From: Marivivens sp.
GTDB lineage: Bacteria; Pseudomonadota; Alphaproteobacteria; Rhodobacterales; Rhodobacteraceae
DNA length: 64,000 bases
Assembly (NCBI GenBank): GCA_024642115.1
Contig: JAHEBU010000001.1
Coordinates: forward strand, 558,001 to 622,000
Reading direction: 5' to 3'
Each line of letters starts with the position of its first letter. Position 1 is the first letter of the stretch. The notes under the pieces are model-generated. The model worked only from the letters and a program-made list of their open reading frames with translations, did not search any database and was not told the origin of the DNA. Positions 17,341-26,601 of the stretch are shown here, in pieces. The position numbers and the translations under genes are program-made.

Positions 17341-19245
17341 TTATCGCAGCGCGCCCGAAGCCTTGAGCGCGGCTGCCTTGTCGGCGTTGTACCACCAGAA
17401 GTCCATCTCGCCCAGAGCATAGGGCGGAAGGGTGTCGGGGTGTTCGTATTGGTCGTAGTAGGCGACCGTATAGACGTCCTTGAACCACTGCGGCACCCAG
17501 AACCCGTAGGCCCGCAAGGCCCGGTCCAGCGCCCGCACGCCGTTTTTCATGTCGTCCACTGTGTCCGCCTTGACCACGATGTCGATCAGCGCGTCGATCC
17601 CCGGATCCTTGAGCGCCATGAGGTTGCGGCTGCTGTCATCGGCGGTTTCAGAGCCGTACCACTGTTTCAACTCGGTCCCCGGTTCCAGCGACATGCCAAA
17701 GCTTTGCGTCACGATATCCCAGTCGCCCGACCGGGTGCGTTCGGTTTCCTGCGCCGGATCGACCCGGTTGAGAACCGCATCGACGCCCAGCCGTTTTAGG
17801 TTTTCGACGTATGGGTTGATCACCCGGTCAAACGCGGGCGAGCTTTCCAGAAATTCGACGCGCAGCGTTTGCCCGTCCTTGGACCGCATCCCGTCAGAGC
17901 CCGCGACCCAGCCCGCCTCGTCCAGCAGCGCCGAGGCCGCCCGCAGGTTCCCCCGGTCCAGCTGCGAGGTGGACGACACCGGCGGCATCACCGCATCGGC
18001 GGTCAGGATCGACGCATCCAGTTTGCCCGCATCCACAAGCGGCTGAAGAATGGCCAGTTCGGCCGGAGTGGGCGCACCTGTCGCCTCCATGTCCGATTGC
18101 CCCCAGAACGATGTCACGCGGGCATACAGCCCGTAAAACAGCGTCTCGTTCGACCATTCGAAGTTGAACATCAGCCGGATCGCCTCGCGCACCTTGGGGT
18201 CCTGAAATTTGTCCCGCCGCAGGTTGAAGATGAAGGATTGCCCGGACGACAAGTTGCCGTTGGGCAGTTCCGCCTTGATGACCGCCCCGTTGTTGATCGC
18301 CGGGAAGTCATAGCCCGTCGCCCAGTTGATCGACGAATTTTCGGCGCGGAACGTGTATTCGCCCGCCTTGAACCCTTCAAAAGCCGCGTCGCTGTCGGCG
18401 AAATATTCGATCCGGAGCGAGTCAAAGTTGTTCCGCCCCACGTTGATCGGCAGGTCGCGCCCCCAGTAATTGGGGTTCAGCTTGTAAACGATGCGCCGCC
18501 CGAGGTCGAAGTTGTCCAGCTGGTAGGGGCCGGTGGACAGCACGGGTTTGTCCCACGCCTCGTCCAGACGGCGCCCGGACGATTCCCAGTCTGCCTTGGA
18601 AAACAGTGGGAACGTTGCTGCCAGCCCGATCCGGTCCCGTTTCGGCGCATCTGCCCCGAACGTGTATTTGATCCGGTAGGGGTCCAGCACCTCGACCCCG
18701 GTGATCTGCCCTTTGAAGGCGGCCAGGAATTCGGGCAGCCCCTGTTCCATGAACAGGTCGTAGGTGAATCTCATGTCCTCGGCGGTCGCAGGCGAGCCGT
18801 CGGAAAAGGTGATGTCGTGCCGGACGTTGAAGATCACGTAGTCGAGCGAGGCCGGGTATTCCATCGTCGTGCACAAAAAGCAGTAGACCGCCGTGGGATC
18901 GTCGGCGGTCGAGGTCACCATCGTTTCATAGGGAAGCGTCGCCAAAGCCCCAACGTTTCCGTCGCGGGTGTACTGGTTGAAGCTGTCAAAGGTTCCCGGT
19001 GCCCATTCCGAAATCTCGCCCCCCTTGGGCGCGTCGGGGTTGACGTAATCGAGGTGGGCAAAGTCGGCCGGATATTTGAGGTCGCCAAAGTAGGAATAGC
19101 CGTGGCTGGTGATCAGCGTGTCGTCCTGCGCGAACGCCTGTCCGGCCGACAACGCCCCGGCTGCAATGAGGACCGCGCCGTAGATCCAGCGCGGAACGGC
19201 AGCGGTCTGGGCGATAGCTGTGGCGCGGTGGGGTCGGGCGGGCAT
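17341..19245 (-). CDS. yejA: Peptide ABC transporter substrate-binding protein (YejA type)
   Basis: A 634-residue periplasmic solute-binding protein of family 5 (oligopeptide/microcin C uptake). A long N-region precedes a signal peptide ending GQAFAQ near residue 39. Family features include HGYSYFGDLKYPADF and the proline/glycine-rich PDAPKGGEIS. AGGAG lies seven bases before the ATG. First gene of yejABEF. In E. coli the system imports microcin C and oligopeptides; the ligand here is not known. Confidence 0.94.
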   Translation of the reverse strand: MPARPHRATAIAQTAAVPRWIYGAVLIAAGALSAGQAFAQDDTLITSHGYSYFGDLKYPADFAHLDYVNPDAPKGGEISEWAPGTFDSFNQYTRDGNVGALATLPYETMVTSTADDPTAVYCFLCTTMEYPASLDYVIFNVRHDITFSDGSPATAEDMRFTYDLFMEQGLPEFLAAFKGQITGVEVLDPYRIKYTFGADAPKRDRIGLAATFPLFSKADWESSGRRLDEAWDKPVLSTGPYQLDNFDLGRRIVYKLNPNYWGRDLPINVGRNNFDSLRIEYFADSDAAFEGFKAGEYTFRAENSSINWATGYDFPAINNGAVIKAELPNGNLSSGQSFIFNLRRDKFQDPKVREAIRLMFNFEWSNETLFYGLYARVTSFWGQSDMEATGAPTPAELAILQPLVDAGKLDASILTADAVMPPVSSTSQLDRGNLRAASALLDEAGWVAGSDGMRSKDGQTLRVEFLESSPAFDRVINPYVENLKRLGVDAVLNRVDPAQETERTRSGDWDIVTQSFGMSLEPGTELKQWYGSETADDSSRNLMALKDPGIDALIDIVVKADTVDDMKNGVRALDRALRAYGFWVPQWFKDVYTVAYYDQYEHPDTLPPYALGEMDFWWYNADKAAALKASGALR

Positions 19246-19363
19246 GGGCGGGCTCCTGTCACGGGGGCGGTTCCCCCAAGCTAAAGGCGCACCGCTGAAA
19301 CATTCAAGTTGAGATTGCGTGATCAGATCGTGGGCTGTTGTGGGCGGCCCTTCGGCTGCCCAA

Positions 19364-19387
19364 GAAAAAGGCCGCCCAAAGGCGGCC
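19364..19387 (-). terminator. Intrinsic terminator of the cytochrome c gene
   Basis: Perfect seven-base arms GGCCGCC/GGCGGCC with a four-base loop are followed on the minus strand by TTTTTCTT. It lies 27 bp beyond the cytochrome c stop and separates that gene from the yej operon. Confidence 0.85.
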
Positions 19388-19414
19388 TGTTCACGATCCG
19401 GGTGTACGTATCGA

Positions 19415-19951
19415 TCAGGACCCGCCGGGGTTCGTTGCCAGATAGGCGATCAGGTTGGCGCGGTCCTGCACCTTGGACAGTCCGGCAAAGCTCATCTTGG
19501 TCCCCGGCGCGGCGGCCTTGGGGTTGGTCAGGAAGGTGTTGAGGTGTTCTGGCGTCCAGACGTCGAACACCGCCTCGAGCGCGCCGGAATAGGTATATCC
19601 GGCTTCGGTGTCTACCTGACGACCGACCACACCATAGAGCGACGGGCCTGTCGCATTGGCCCCATCCTCGAGCTTGTGGCACGTCCGGCAGTTGCGGAAC
19701 ACGGCCTCGCCCGCGGTGGCGTCGGCGCTTGCGAACACCTCTTCGAACGACGGGCCGGCGTCGGCGGGGGCCGCCGCGTCGGCCGCCGGGGCCTTGTCCG
19801 GGATGGCGACGGTATATGCCTGTTCATGTTCGCCATGCCCGGCCTCACCAGTTCCGTACACGGTTTGTGCAGCCCAGCTGCCCAACAAAAAGACAAGGAA
19901 GGTGCCGCAAAGGCCGCCGATGATCTTGGTCAGGGTCATTGTGTCGAACAT
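19415..19951 (-). CDS. Membrane-anchored class I c-type cytochrome (cycM / cytochrome cy type)
   Basis: A 178-residue electron carrier. An uncleaved N-terminal transmembrane helix (residues 8-27) and an acidic, Ala/Pro-rich linker precede the haem domain, which has CRTCH (haem attachment) and a C-terminal GTKMSFAG supplying the axial methionine. This matches the cytochrome cy/c552 architecture that links the bc1 complex to terminal oxidases in Rhodobacter and Paracoccus. ATG at 19951 has GGAAG upstream; a longer frame start is less likely. Divergent from pheA. Confidence 0.92.
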   Translation of the reverse strand: MFDTMTLTKIIGGLCGTFLVFLLGSWAAQTVYGTGEAGHGEHEQAYTVAIPDKAPAADAAAPADAGPSFEEVFASADATAGEAVFRNCRTCHKLEDGANATGPSLYGVVGRQVDTEAGYTYSGALEAVFDVWTPEHLNTFLTNPKAAAPGTKMSFAGLSKVQDRANLIAYLATNPGGS

Positions 19952-20067
19952 GTCGCGCTTCCATTCCGTTCGCAGGTTTTCGGGTATGTATCCGCTTCCC
20001 CGTCCGGCATGCAAGGTATACTGGCGCGACTAATTGCCCATTTTGGTCACCTGAGGGGGGAGAACCA

Positions 20068-20928
20068 ATGACAGGACGCATCGCCTTTCAGGGCGAGCTA
20101 GGGGCGTATGGCCATCAGGCTTGCGTCGAGGCCCGCCCGGGAATGGAGCCGTTGCCCTGCCCGACGTTCGAGGATGCCATCGAAGCGGTGCGCAAGGGCG
20201 ACGCCGAACTGGGCATGATCGGCGTCGAAAATTCCACCTATGGCCGGGTCGCAGACGTGCACCAGTTATTGCCCGAAAGCGGCCTGCACATCGTTGACGA
20301 GGCGTTTGTGCGCGTCCACATCAACGTCATGGTCCCCAAGGGCGCCCGGATGGGCGATCTGCGGCGGGTGCGCGCCATGGGCATCCTGTTGGGTCAGTCC
20401 CGCGACTTCATCCGCGAACACAACCTTGACCAGTTGGCTTGGTCGGACAACGCCGCCGCCGCCCGCGAGGTTGCCCAGCTGAACGATCCGGCCGAGGGGG
20501 CGCTGGCCTCTGAAATCGCGGCGCAGATTTATGGTCTGGATATCGTGGCCCGGCATATCGAGGATCACGACCGCAACACGACCCGGTTCCTGATAATGGC
20601 CCGCGATCCCGATTACCGTCGCCGGGGCAAGTCCGGGATGATGACTGCCTTTGTGTTCCGAGTGCGCAACATCCCCGCCGCCCTTTACAAGGCGATGGGT
20701 GGGTTTGCGACCAACGGTATCAACATGACCAAGCTGGAAAGTTACATGGTGGGCGGGCAATTCACCGCGACCCAGTTCTATGCCGAGATCGAGGGCCACC
20801 CCGACGACCGCAACGTCCAGCTGGCACTGGAAGAGCTGGATTATTTCACCGACCACATGCGGCTGATGGGCGTCTTTCCGGCTGCTCCCCGGCGGCACGA
20901 ACGCCCGAACGACGCCGGCCGCAGCTAG
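20068..20928 (+). CDS. pheA: Prephenate dehydratase
   Basis: Converts prephenate to phenylpyruvate in phenylalanine synthesis. The 286 residues comprise a catalytic domain (ENSTYGRVADVH, and NTTRF carrying the essential Thr/Arg/Phe triad) and a C-terminal ACT domain (about 200-275) for phenylalanine feedback. No chorismate mutase domain is present. The ATG at 20068 is preceded by GGGGGGAGAA. The frame is open upstream but that part overlaps the cytochrome promoter region. Confidence 0.95.
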   Translation: MTGRIAFQGELGAYGHQACVEARPGMEPLPCPTFEDAIEAVRKGDAELGMIGVENSTYGRVADVHQLLPESGLHIVDEAFVRVHINVMVPKGARMGDLRRVRAMGILLGQSRDFIREHNLDQLAWSDNAAAAREVAQLNDPAEGALASEIAAQIYGLDIVARHIEDHDRNTTRFLIMARDPDYRRRGKSGMMTAFVFRVRNIPAALYKAMGGFATNGINMTKLESYMVGGQFTATQFYAEIEGHPDDRNVQLALEELDYFTDHMRLMGVFPAAPRRHERPNDAGRS

Positions 20929-21395
20929 ACCGACCGGCGATAGCGATCTTCGCTTTGTTCAGCGAAATCGGTAACCCGCTGATTGAATTTCTTGGTGATC
21001 GACCCGCGCGCCACCTTGAGCGTCTGAAGTAGCAGGCGCGCCGCCATGGTATGGGCTGACAGGGTGACGTTGATGGTCAATCGCGTCCGTTGGCGTGACA
21101 ACGCCACCAGATCGACCGTGCAGACCCCGTCAATCCCGCCGGACAGCGCGGTGATCGTAAAACCGTCAGGCGCGTCGAACGCCGTGACCTTGGCCTCGAC
21201 CGTGCGCGGCTTGCCACGATAGCTGAACGACACCTCCCACCCGCTGCCGATCCCAGGCTTGGACAGGTTATCCAGCCGTTTGACATCGGCCCCTCGCCTC
21301 AGCGCCGACCGTTCAAAGCCGGTAAAATCGGTCACACGCGAAAACACGAAATCAATCGGTGCTTCGATGTCTTCTTTGGTGGAAAACTGCATCAC
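20925..21395 (-). CDS. SRPBCC-fold protein of unknown function
   Basis: A 156-residue START/Bet v1-like (SRPBCC) hydrophobic-pocket protein. It begins FSTKEDIEAPIDFVFSRVTDFTGFE, typical of the fold, and ends in a basic helix. The ligand is unknown. It converges on pheA with a four-base overlap of stops and is followed in the same direction from nudC by a short gap, so it may be co-transcribed with nudC. Confidence 0.75.
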   Translation of the reverse strand: MMQFSTKEDIEAPIDFVFSRVTDFTGFERSALRRGADVKRLDNLSKPGIGSGWEVSFSYRGKPRTVEAKVTAFDAPDGFTITALSGGIDGVCTVDLVALSRQRTRLTINVTLSAHTMAARLLLQTLKVARGSITKKFNQRVTDFAEQSEDRYRRSV

Positions 21396-21443
21396 TCTGC
21401 CCTTGTCGCCTGTCCGGCTGTGTTATCGGGCGGCACTGTTGCG

Positions 21444-22424
21444 TCAATCCAGCCGGTCGGCAAGCCAGTTCGACATCAGGAAATGCGCAATCGCCCCGCG
21501 CCGTGCCGGACGGATCACAGGATGTTCGCCGGCAAAGACCTGCACGAGATCCTCGCGGGTGACCCATCGGGCGTCTTCGAGTTCGTTGGGGTCCACTGTG
21601 ATCGTGTCGCTGGTGGCCTGCCCCCGACAGCCGAACATGAGCGAAGCCGGGAACGGCCATGGCTGGCTGGCCAGATACCCCACCTCGCCCACCCGCACGC
21701 CCGCTTCTTCGAACACCTCGCGCCGCACGGCCGCCTCGATGGTTTCGCCCGGTTCGACGAAACCGGCCAACAGGGAATACATCCCCTCGGGCCACCCCGG
21801 AGAGCGCCCAAGAAGCACGGAATTCCCCCGTGTTACCAGCATGATCACCACCGGATCGGTGCGCGGAAAATGATGCCCTCCGCAGGCCGGGCAGTCACGC
21901 TGCCATCCCGCCATGGTCATGACCGTTGCCGCCCCGCAGCGCGCGCAAAATCCGTGCCCGTCATGCCAGGACATCACCGCCTTGGCCGTGGCGGCCAGTT
22001 CGGCGTCGCGCGGGGCCAGATGGGTCATGATCACCCGAAGTTCGGCAAAACACTGACTGGCGGGCAGGTCCGGATGCGCCTGCCGCGACGGATCAAGGAA
22101 CGTGCCCAGAGTGGAAAAGTCCAGATCCTCGGGTTCCCAGCCCGCAAGATCGGCAGCGAAATAGGCCACGTCGCCGTCCCGACCCAGAAAAATCCGGCTC
22201 TGGGCGGCATTGCGCAGGATCGGGTGGGTCGCGGGCAACCGGACGAGAGCCGTCTCTCCTTCGCCTTCGATCAGCGGTTTTCCCTTCCAGAACAAAAGGA
22301 CTGCGGCAGCTGACGAGGCCGCCAGCACCTGTTGCGCGACCGCGTCGCCCCGCAATTCCGCCGCCCGGTCAAGCCCGGACCCACCAAATGTCACTGTCTC
22401 TGCAATTTTCATGGTGGCAGGCAT
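21444..22424 (-). CDS. nudC: NAD(+) diphosphatase / NADH pyrophosphatase NudC
   Basis: Hydrolyses NADH to NMNH and AMP; NudC homologues also remove NAD caps from RNA. Seen: a zinc ribbon with two CxxC pairs (CARC, CPAC), the Nudix box GFVEPGETIEAAVRREVFEE, and the NudC-specific SQPWPFPASLM. All key residues are present. About 326 residues from the ATG at 22424, chosen for its AAGG upstream; an ATG 12 bp further in is also possible. Confidence 0.94.
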   Translation of the reverse strand: MPATMKIAETVTFGGSGLDRAAELRGDAVAQQVLAASSAAAVLLFWKGKPLIEGEGETALVRLPATHPILRNAAQSRIFLGRDGDVAYFAADLAGWEPEDLDFSTLGTFLDPSRQAHPDLPASQCFAELRVIMTHLAPRDAELAATAKAVMSWHDGHGFCARCGAATVMTMAGWQRDCPACGGHHFPRTDPVVIMLVTRGNSVLLGRSPGWPEGMYSLLAGFVEPGETIEAAVRREVFEEAGVRVGEVGYLASQPWPFPASLMFGCRGQATSDTITVDPNELEDARWVTREDLVQVFAGEHPVIRPARRGAIAHFLMSNWLADRLD

Positions 22425-22532
22425 GGCACACCTTGTGGGAAAGGGCAAAACGGATGTGTATGGTCGGATGAAGTCGGCCCCAACTTCAACCTATGATTGT
22501 AATTGATCCATTTCAATTTGCGGATTGCTGAC

Positions 22533-24422
22533 GTGAATCCCACCCCATCCCTGACTGACCTTGTGGCTCTACCTCAGATCCGGCTGCGCGTGATGGCGAC
22601 ATCGGATGTGCATGTGCACTTGGTCCCCTATGACTATTATTCCGACAGGCCCGGGCAGACTGTGGGACTGGCGCATACGGCTCGGATGATTCGGGCGATC
22701 CGGGCCGAACACTCCAACACCCTGTTGGTGGACAACGGTGATTTCCTGCAAGGAAATCCGATGTCCGATCTTGTGGCGGACCAAGGACTAAAGGGTCAGA
22801 ATGGCATCCATCCCGCAATCGGCGTGATGAATGAACTGGGCTATGATGCGGGGACGCTGGGCAACCACGAGTTCAATTACGGCCTCGATTTTCTGATGTC
22901 CGCCCTCGACCACGCCCGGTTTCCGATAGTCAGTGCCAACGTCGCCCGGACCCTGGGAACAGACCCAAAAGACGATCAGATGCTGGTCTTGCCGTGGGTC
23001 ATTCTGACTCGCGATGTCAAAACCTCGGAGGGTGCGATCCTTCCGTTGCGGATCGGGCTGATCGGCTTTGCCCCGCCCCAGATCGTAAACTGGGACAAGG
23101 CCCATCTGGAAGGGCGCGTGACCACGCGCGATATCGTCGAAGCGGCCAAGGCGCATGTTCCGGCCCTGCGGGCAACCGGGGCGGACGTGGTCATTGCCCT
23201 GTGCCACAGCGGGATCGGGGCGGTCGCCCATCAGATGCGCATGGAAAATGCGGTCATCCCCCTCAGCCGCGTTCCCGGCATCGACGCCATCGTGGCCGGT
23301 CACACGCATATGGCCTTTCCGGGGGCAGATGCGACGGTCGATGCAATGGTCGATCCGGTGACCGGACGGATCAACGGAGTCCCAGTGGTGATGCCAGGGT
23401 TTCACGCGTCAAAGCTGGGTCTGATCGACCTGATTCTGGAACAGGGTCCGGATGGATGGCAGGTGACAGGGGGCAAGTCCGAAGTCCGCCTGGTTCGCTC
23501 TGACACAGCCCTGCCCCCCGATCCCGCGATCATGGCGGTGGCCGGTTTTGCCCACGAACAGACGCTTGAACATATCCGCAAGCCCATCGGCCAGAGTGCG
23601 ACCAATCTGCAAAACTATTTCGCCAGAGTTGCCAATACCGCCCCGAACCGATTGGTCGCCGAGGCGCAACGCCTGATTCTGGCCCCGGCGATTGCCGAGT
23701 CCGAGCAGGCCGGATTGCCTGTCCTGTCCGCAGTGTCCGCCACGCGGTGCGGCGGGATCGCAGGCGCCGACAATTACATCGACGTGCCGGCCGGGCCACT
23801 GGTCCTGCGCAATGCGGCCGAGTTGTATCAGTATCCCAACACGCCTTGCGCCCTCGTGTTGACAGGTGAGGACCTGCGCGATTGGCTGGAACAGTCCGCA
23901 GGCGCCTTTTGTACCATCACGCCGGGCAGCCGGGATGCGCAACTGCTGAACCCGGCGATGCCCTCTTACAACTTCGACATCATCGACGGGCTGACCTATG
24001 CCTTTGATTTGTCTCAACCACCCCGGTTCGACCCCGGCGGCACGCTGATCGACCCCGACGCCCATCGGGTGATGGACCTGTGCCACAACGGAACGCCCGT
24101 GGCACCCAATGCCCGCTTTGTCGTCGTGACCAACAGCTACAGGGCAGGGGGTGGCGGCGGATTTGAAATGGTCGCCCGGGCAAAGCTTCTGCTCGCCTCG
24201 CGGGTCAGCACCCGAGATGCCATCGTCAGGATGATCCGGGCCGAGGACCATCTGGCCGTCCCCACAACGCAGATCTGGCGGTTTGCACCGATGCCGGGGA
24301 CGACGGTGCTGTTTCTCAGCGGGCCAGGCGCCCTGGCCCATATGGATAGCCTGGGAGACCGCGTGATCGAGCCGGTCGGAGAAGGGCCGGACGGCTTTTG
24401 GACGTTTCGTCTGCACCTCTGA
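22533..24422 (+). CDS. 2',3'-cyclic-nucleotide 2'-phosphodiesterase / 3'-nucleotidase (CpdB-like)
   Basis: A two-domain 5'-nucleotidase-family enzyme: calcineurin-type metallophosphoesterase (ATSDVHVHL, VDNGDFLQGNP, GTLGNHEFNYG, LCHSGIG, VAGHTHMAFPG) and a C-terminal nucleotide-binding domain with NSYRAGGGGGFEM. The length of about 630 residues is normal. No signal peptide is visible, unlike E. coli CpdB, which is periplasmic. The start is uncertain: GTG at 22533 is used here; a TTG 30 bp upstream is possible. Confidence 0.88.
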   Translation: MNPTPSLTDLVALPQIRLRVMATSDVHVHLVPYDYYSDRPGQTVGLAHTARMIRAIRAEHSNTLLVDNGDFLQGNPMSDLVADQGLKGQNGIHPAIGVMNELGYDAGTLGNHEFNYGLDFLMSALDHARFPIVSANVARTLGTDPKDDQMLVLPWVILTRDVKTSEGAILPLRIGLIGFAPPQIVNWDKAHLEGRVTTRDIVEAAKAHVPALRATGADVVIALCHSGIGAVAHQMRMENAVIPLSRVPGIDAIVAGHTHMAFPGADATVDAMVDPVTGRINGVPVVMPGFHASKLGLIDLILEQGPDGWQVTGGKSEVRLVRSDTALPPDPAIMAVAGFAHEQTLEHIRKPIGQSATNLQNYFARVANTAPNRLVAEAQRLILAPAIAESEQAGLPVLSAVSATRCGGIAGADNYIDVPAGPLVLRNAAELYQYPNTPCALVLTGEDLRDWLEQSAGAFCTITPGSRDAQLLNPAMPSYNFDIIDGLTYAFDLSQPPRFDPGGTLIDPDAHRVMDLCHNGTPVAPNARFVVVTNSYRAGGGGGFEMVARAKLLLASRVSTRDAIVRMIRAEDHLAVPTTQIWRFAPMPGTTVLFLSGPGALAHMDSLGDRVIEPVGEGPDGFWTFRLHL

Positions 24423-24430
24423 CAGCTCTC

Positions 24431-24459
24431 TTGTGCCGCGCGTCGGACCGTCCTATATG
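24431..24459 (+). promoter_or_regulatory. Putative sigma70 promoter of the SRP RNA
   Basis: TTGTGC (24431-24436), a 17-bp spacer and TATATG (24454-24459) place the transcription start at about 24466, exactly where the SRP RNA stem begins. The -35 match is partial. Confidence 0.55.
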
Positions 24460-24466
24460 ACGCATC

Positions 24467-24560
24467 GAGAGGTTGGCGCGGGCAGGCACCTCGCCAACCC
24501 GGTCAGGTCCGGAAGGAAGCAGCCGTAACGAGCCCCGCTTGGGTCGTTGTCCAGCCTCTC
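24467..24560 (+). ncRNA. ffs: 4.5S signal recognition particle RNA
   Basis: RNA scaffold that binds Ffh (SRP54) for co-translational membrane targeting. The conserved domain IV loop GGTCAGGTCCGGAAGGAAGC is at 24501-24520, followed by AGCCGTAACGA. The ends pair over ten bases (GAGAGGTTGG with CCAGCCTCTC, one G-U), giving a small-type SRP RNA of about 94 nt. A TTTTCCC tail follows. It stands alone between the cpdB-like gene and an ABC operon. Confidence 0.96.
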
Positions 24561-24751
24561 ACCTTTTCCCTCAATACTCTGGTTCGCCTGCAAATCGGGC
24601 ATCTACCCGCTCTATTGCCCTTTTTTCTTGCAATCGAGGGCTATGCAGACTTGTGCTTAATGAGTTTTCGCTCAAACTCGTGGCACTTGCCCTTGCGAGG
24701 GCTAAGCAAGGTTGTCTGCTTTTTCCCCTGATCTGACCGGAGACGATTACT

Positions 24752-25759
24752 GTGTTCCTCAAACCGATTGCCGCCTTTGCCGCCAGCCTGATGCTGGCTC
24801 TGCCCGCCGCCGCTGAGACTGCCATGCCTTTCGCGCTTGACTGGAAATTCGAAGGGCCTGCTGCCCCCTATTTCGTCGCATTGGACAAAGGCTATTTCAC
24901 CGACGCAGGCCTGACCGTTGAAATCAGCGAAGGGGCCGGGTCGCTGGATGCGATACCAAAGGTGGCGACCGGGGCCTATCCCATCGGCTTTGCCGATATC
25001 AATTCGCTGATGCGGTTCCTCGACCAGAACCCCGGCGCGCCTGTAACCGCCGTGATGATGATCTATGACAAACCGCCGTTTGCCGTCGTGGGCCGAAAAT
25101 CGCTGGGCATCACCACCCCCGCCGATCTGGAGGGCAAGGTTCTGGGCGCACCGCCGCCCGATGGCGCCTGGGCGCAGTTCCCGATCTTTGCCGCCGAAAA
25201 CAACCTCGACATGTCCAAGATCACCGTTGAACCCGTGGGCTTTCCCACCCGCGAACCGATGCTGGCCGATGGTCAGGTGGCGGCCGTGACCGGGTTTTCG
25301 TTCACCTCGACCCTGAACGTCGAACGGTTGGGCGTGCCTGCCGAGGATCTGACCGTCCTGCTGATGGCCGACTATGGCGTCACGCTGTATGGCAACGCGA
25401 TCATCGTGAATACCGACTTTGCCAAGGCCAACCCCGAGGCTGTCACCGCGTTTCTGGGCGCTGTCGCCCACGGCTGGAAAGACACGATCGCCGATCCTGA
25501 CGCGGCCATCGCATCGCTGATGACCCGCAACCCCGCCGCCGATCCGGCGCTGGAAAAGCAGCGGCTGGAACTGTCGATCAAGGACAACGTGATGACCGAT
25601 TATGCCTTGGCCAACGGCATCGGCGGGATCGACACAGAACGGATGGCCAATGCCATCGAGCAGACCAAGTCGGTGTACGAATTCCAGAACCCGGCCGATG
25701 CGGCGCTCTACTTCGATCCCGCCTATCTGCCTGCTGCCGACATGCGGATGCTCAAGTAA
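24752..25759 (+). CDS. ABC transporter substrate-binding protein, NMT1/THI5-like
   Basis: A 335-residue periplasmic binding protein. The signal peptide ends LPAAAETA near residue 24. The mature part starts FALDWKFEGPAAPYFVALDK, typical of NMT1/THI5-like proteins that serve nitrate, sulfonate or thiamine-pyrimidine importers. It is the first gene of a three-gene operon with ATPase and permease. Start is GTG with GGAGA upstream. The ligand cannot be assigned; no thiamine riboswitch is visible in the leader. Confidence 0.9.
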   Translation: MFLKPIAAFAASLMLALPAAAETAMPFALDWKFEGPAAPYFVALDKGYFTDAGLTVEISEGAGSLDAIPKVATGAYPIGFADINSLMRFLDQNPGAPVTAVMMIYDKPPFAVVGRKSLGITTPADLEGKVLGAPPPDGAWAQFPIFAAENNLDMSKITVEPVGFPTREPMLADGQVAAVTGFSFTSTLNVERLGVPAEDLTVLLMADYGVTLYGNAIIVNTDFAKANPEAVTAFLGAVAHGWKDTIADPDAAIASLMTRNPAADPALEKQRLELSIKDNVMTDYALANGIGGIDTERMANAIEQTKSVYEFQNPADAALYFDPAYLPAADMRMLK

Positions 25760-25812
25760 CTGATGTGTCCGGGGCCGCACCTGCTGGCCCCGGACCCCTA
25801 CGCGGGACGCCC

Positions 25813-26601
25813 ATGACCAACCTGATCGAGATCAAGGGCGTGACCCACGCCTATACCACCGCATCCGGCCCCCTGCCCGTGCTGGACAACCTGACCATGG
25901 CCGTCCCCGAGGGCGAGTTTGCCGCTGTGGTCGGCCCGTCTGGTTGCGGAAAGTCCACCCTGACCCGGCTGGTCGCCGGTCTGATGAAACCCGATCAGGG
26001 CGAGGTCTGGTTGCACGGCGAGCGCGTCAAATCCCCGCGCAAGACGGTGGGCATGGCATTTCAGAACCCTGTCCTTCTGGAATGGCGCACGATCCTGCAA
26101 AACGTCATCCTGCCGCTGGAAATCGTGGCCCCGAAGATGTCGAAAGCGGACCGCGAGGCGCGGGCGATGGAACTGCTCGATCTGGTGGGCCTGACCGGGT
26201 TTGACGGCAAACGCCCGTCTGAACTGTCGGGCGGGATGCGCCAGCGGGCCAGCCTGTGCCGGTCGATCGTGCATAAACCCGATGTCCTCATCATGGATGA
26301 ACCGTTTGGCGCGCTGGACGCGTTCACCCGCGAGGATCTGTGGCAGACCATGCGCGATTTGCGCGCCAAGGAGCCGTTCACCTGCGTCCTGATCACTCAC
26401 GATCTGCGCGAATCGGTGTTTCTGGGGGATCAGGTCATCGTCATGTCGGGGCGCCCTGCCCATGCCCAATTCATCCTGGACGTCGATCTGCCCGCCGACC
26501 GGACGCTCGACATCCTTTACACCCCCGAGGCAGCTGCGATGTTGCACACCCTGCGCGATCAGATCCAGATCGCCCAAGGCCGCAATCCGGAGGTCCACTG
26601 A
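25813..26601 (+). CDS. ABC transporter ATP-binding protein (NitT/TauT family)
   Basis: A 262-residue ATPase driving the NMT1-type importer. Walker A GPSGCGKST near residue 43, Q-loop AFQNPVLLEW, signature LSGGMRQRA and Walker B VLIMDEPFGALD are intact. The FGALD and LITHDLRE sequences are typical of the nitrate/taurine group. The ATG at 25813 is chosen because earlier in-frame starts lie in the spacer after the binding-protein gene. The stop overlaps the next ATG (ATGA). Confidence 0.94.
   Translation: MTNLIEIKGVTHAYTTASGPLPVLDNLTMAVPEGEFAAVVGPSGCGKSTLTRLVAGLMKPDQGEVWLHGERVKSPRKTVGMAFQNPVLLEWRTILQNVILPLEIVAPKMSKADREARAMELLDLVGLTGFDGKRPSELSGGMRQRASLCRSIVHKPDVLIMDEPFGALDAFTREDLWQTMRDLRAKEPFTCVLITHDLRESVFLGDQVIVMSGRPAHAQFILDVDLPADRTLDILYTPEAAAMLHTLRDQIQIAQGRNPEVH

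Noticed and set aside
24561-24751. TPP or other riboswitch in the leader of the NMT1-type ABC operon
   Set aside because: The TPP core (CTGAGA ... ACC, with the distal GAACCTGATC-like strand) is absent; nothing else matched a riboswitch consensus I know.
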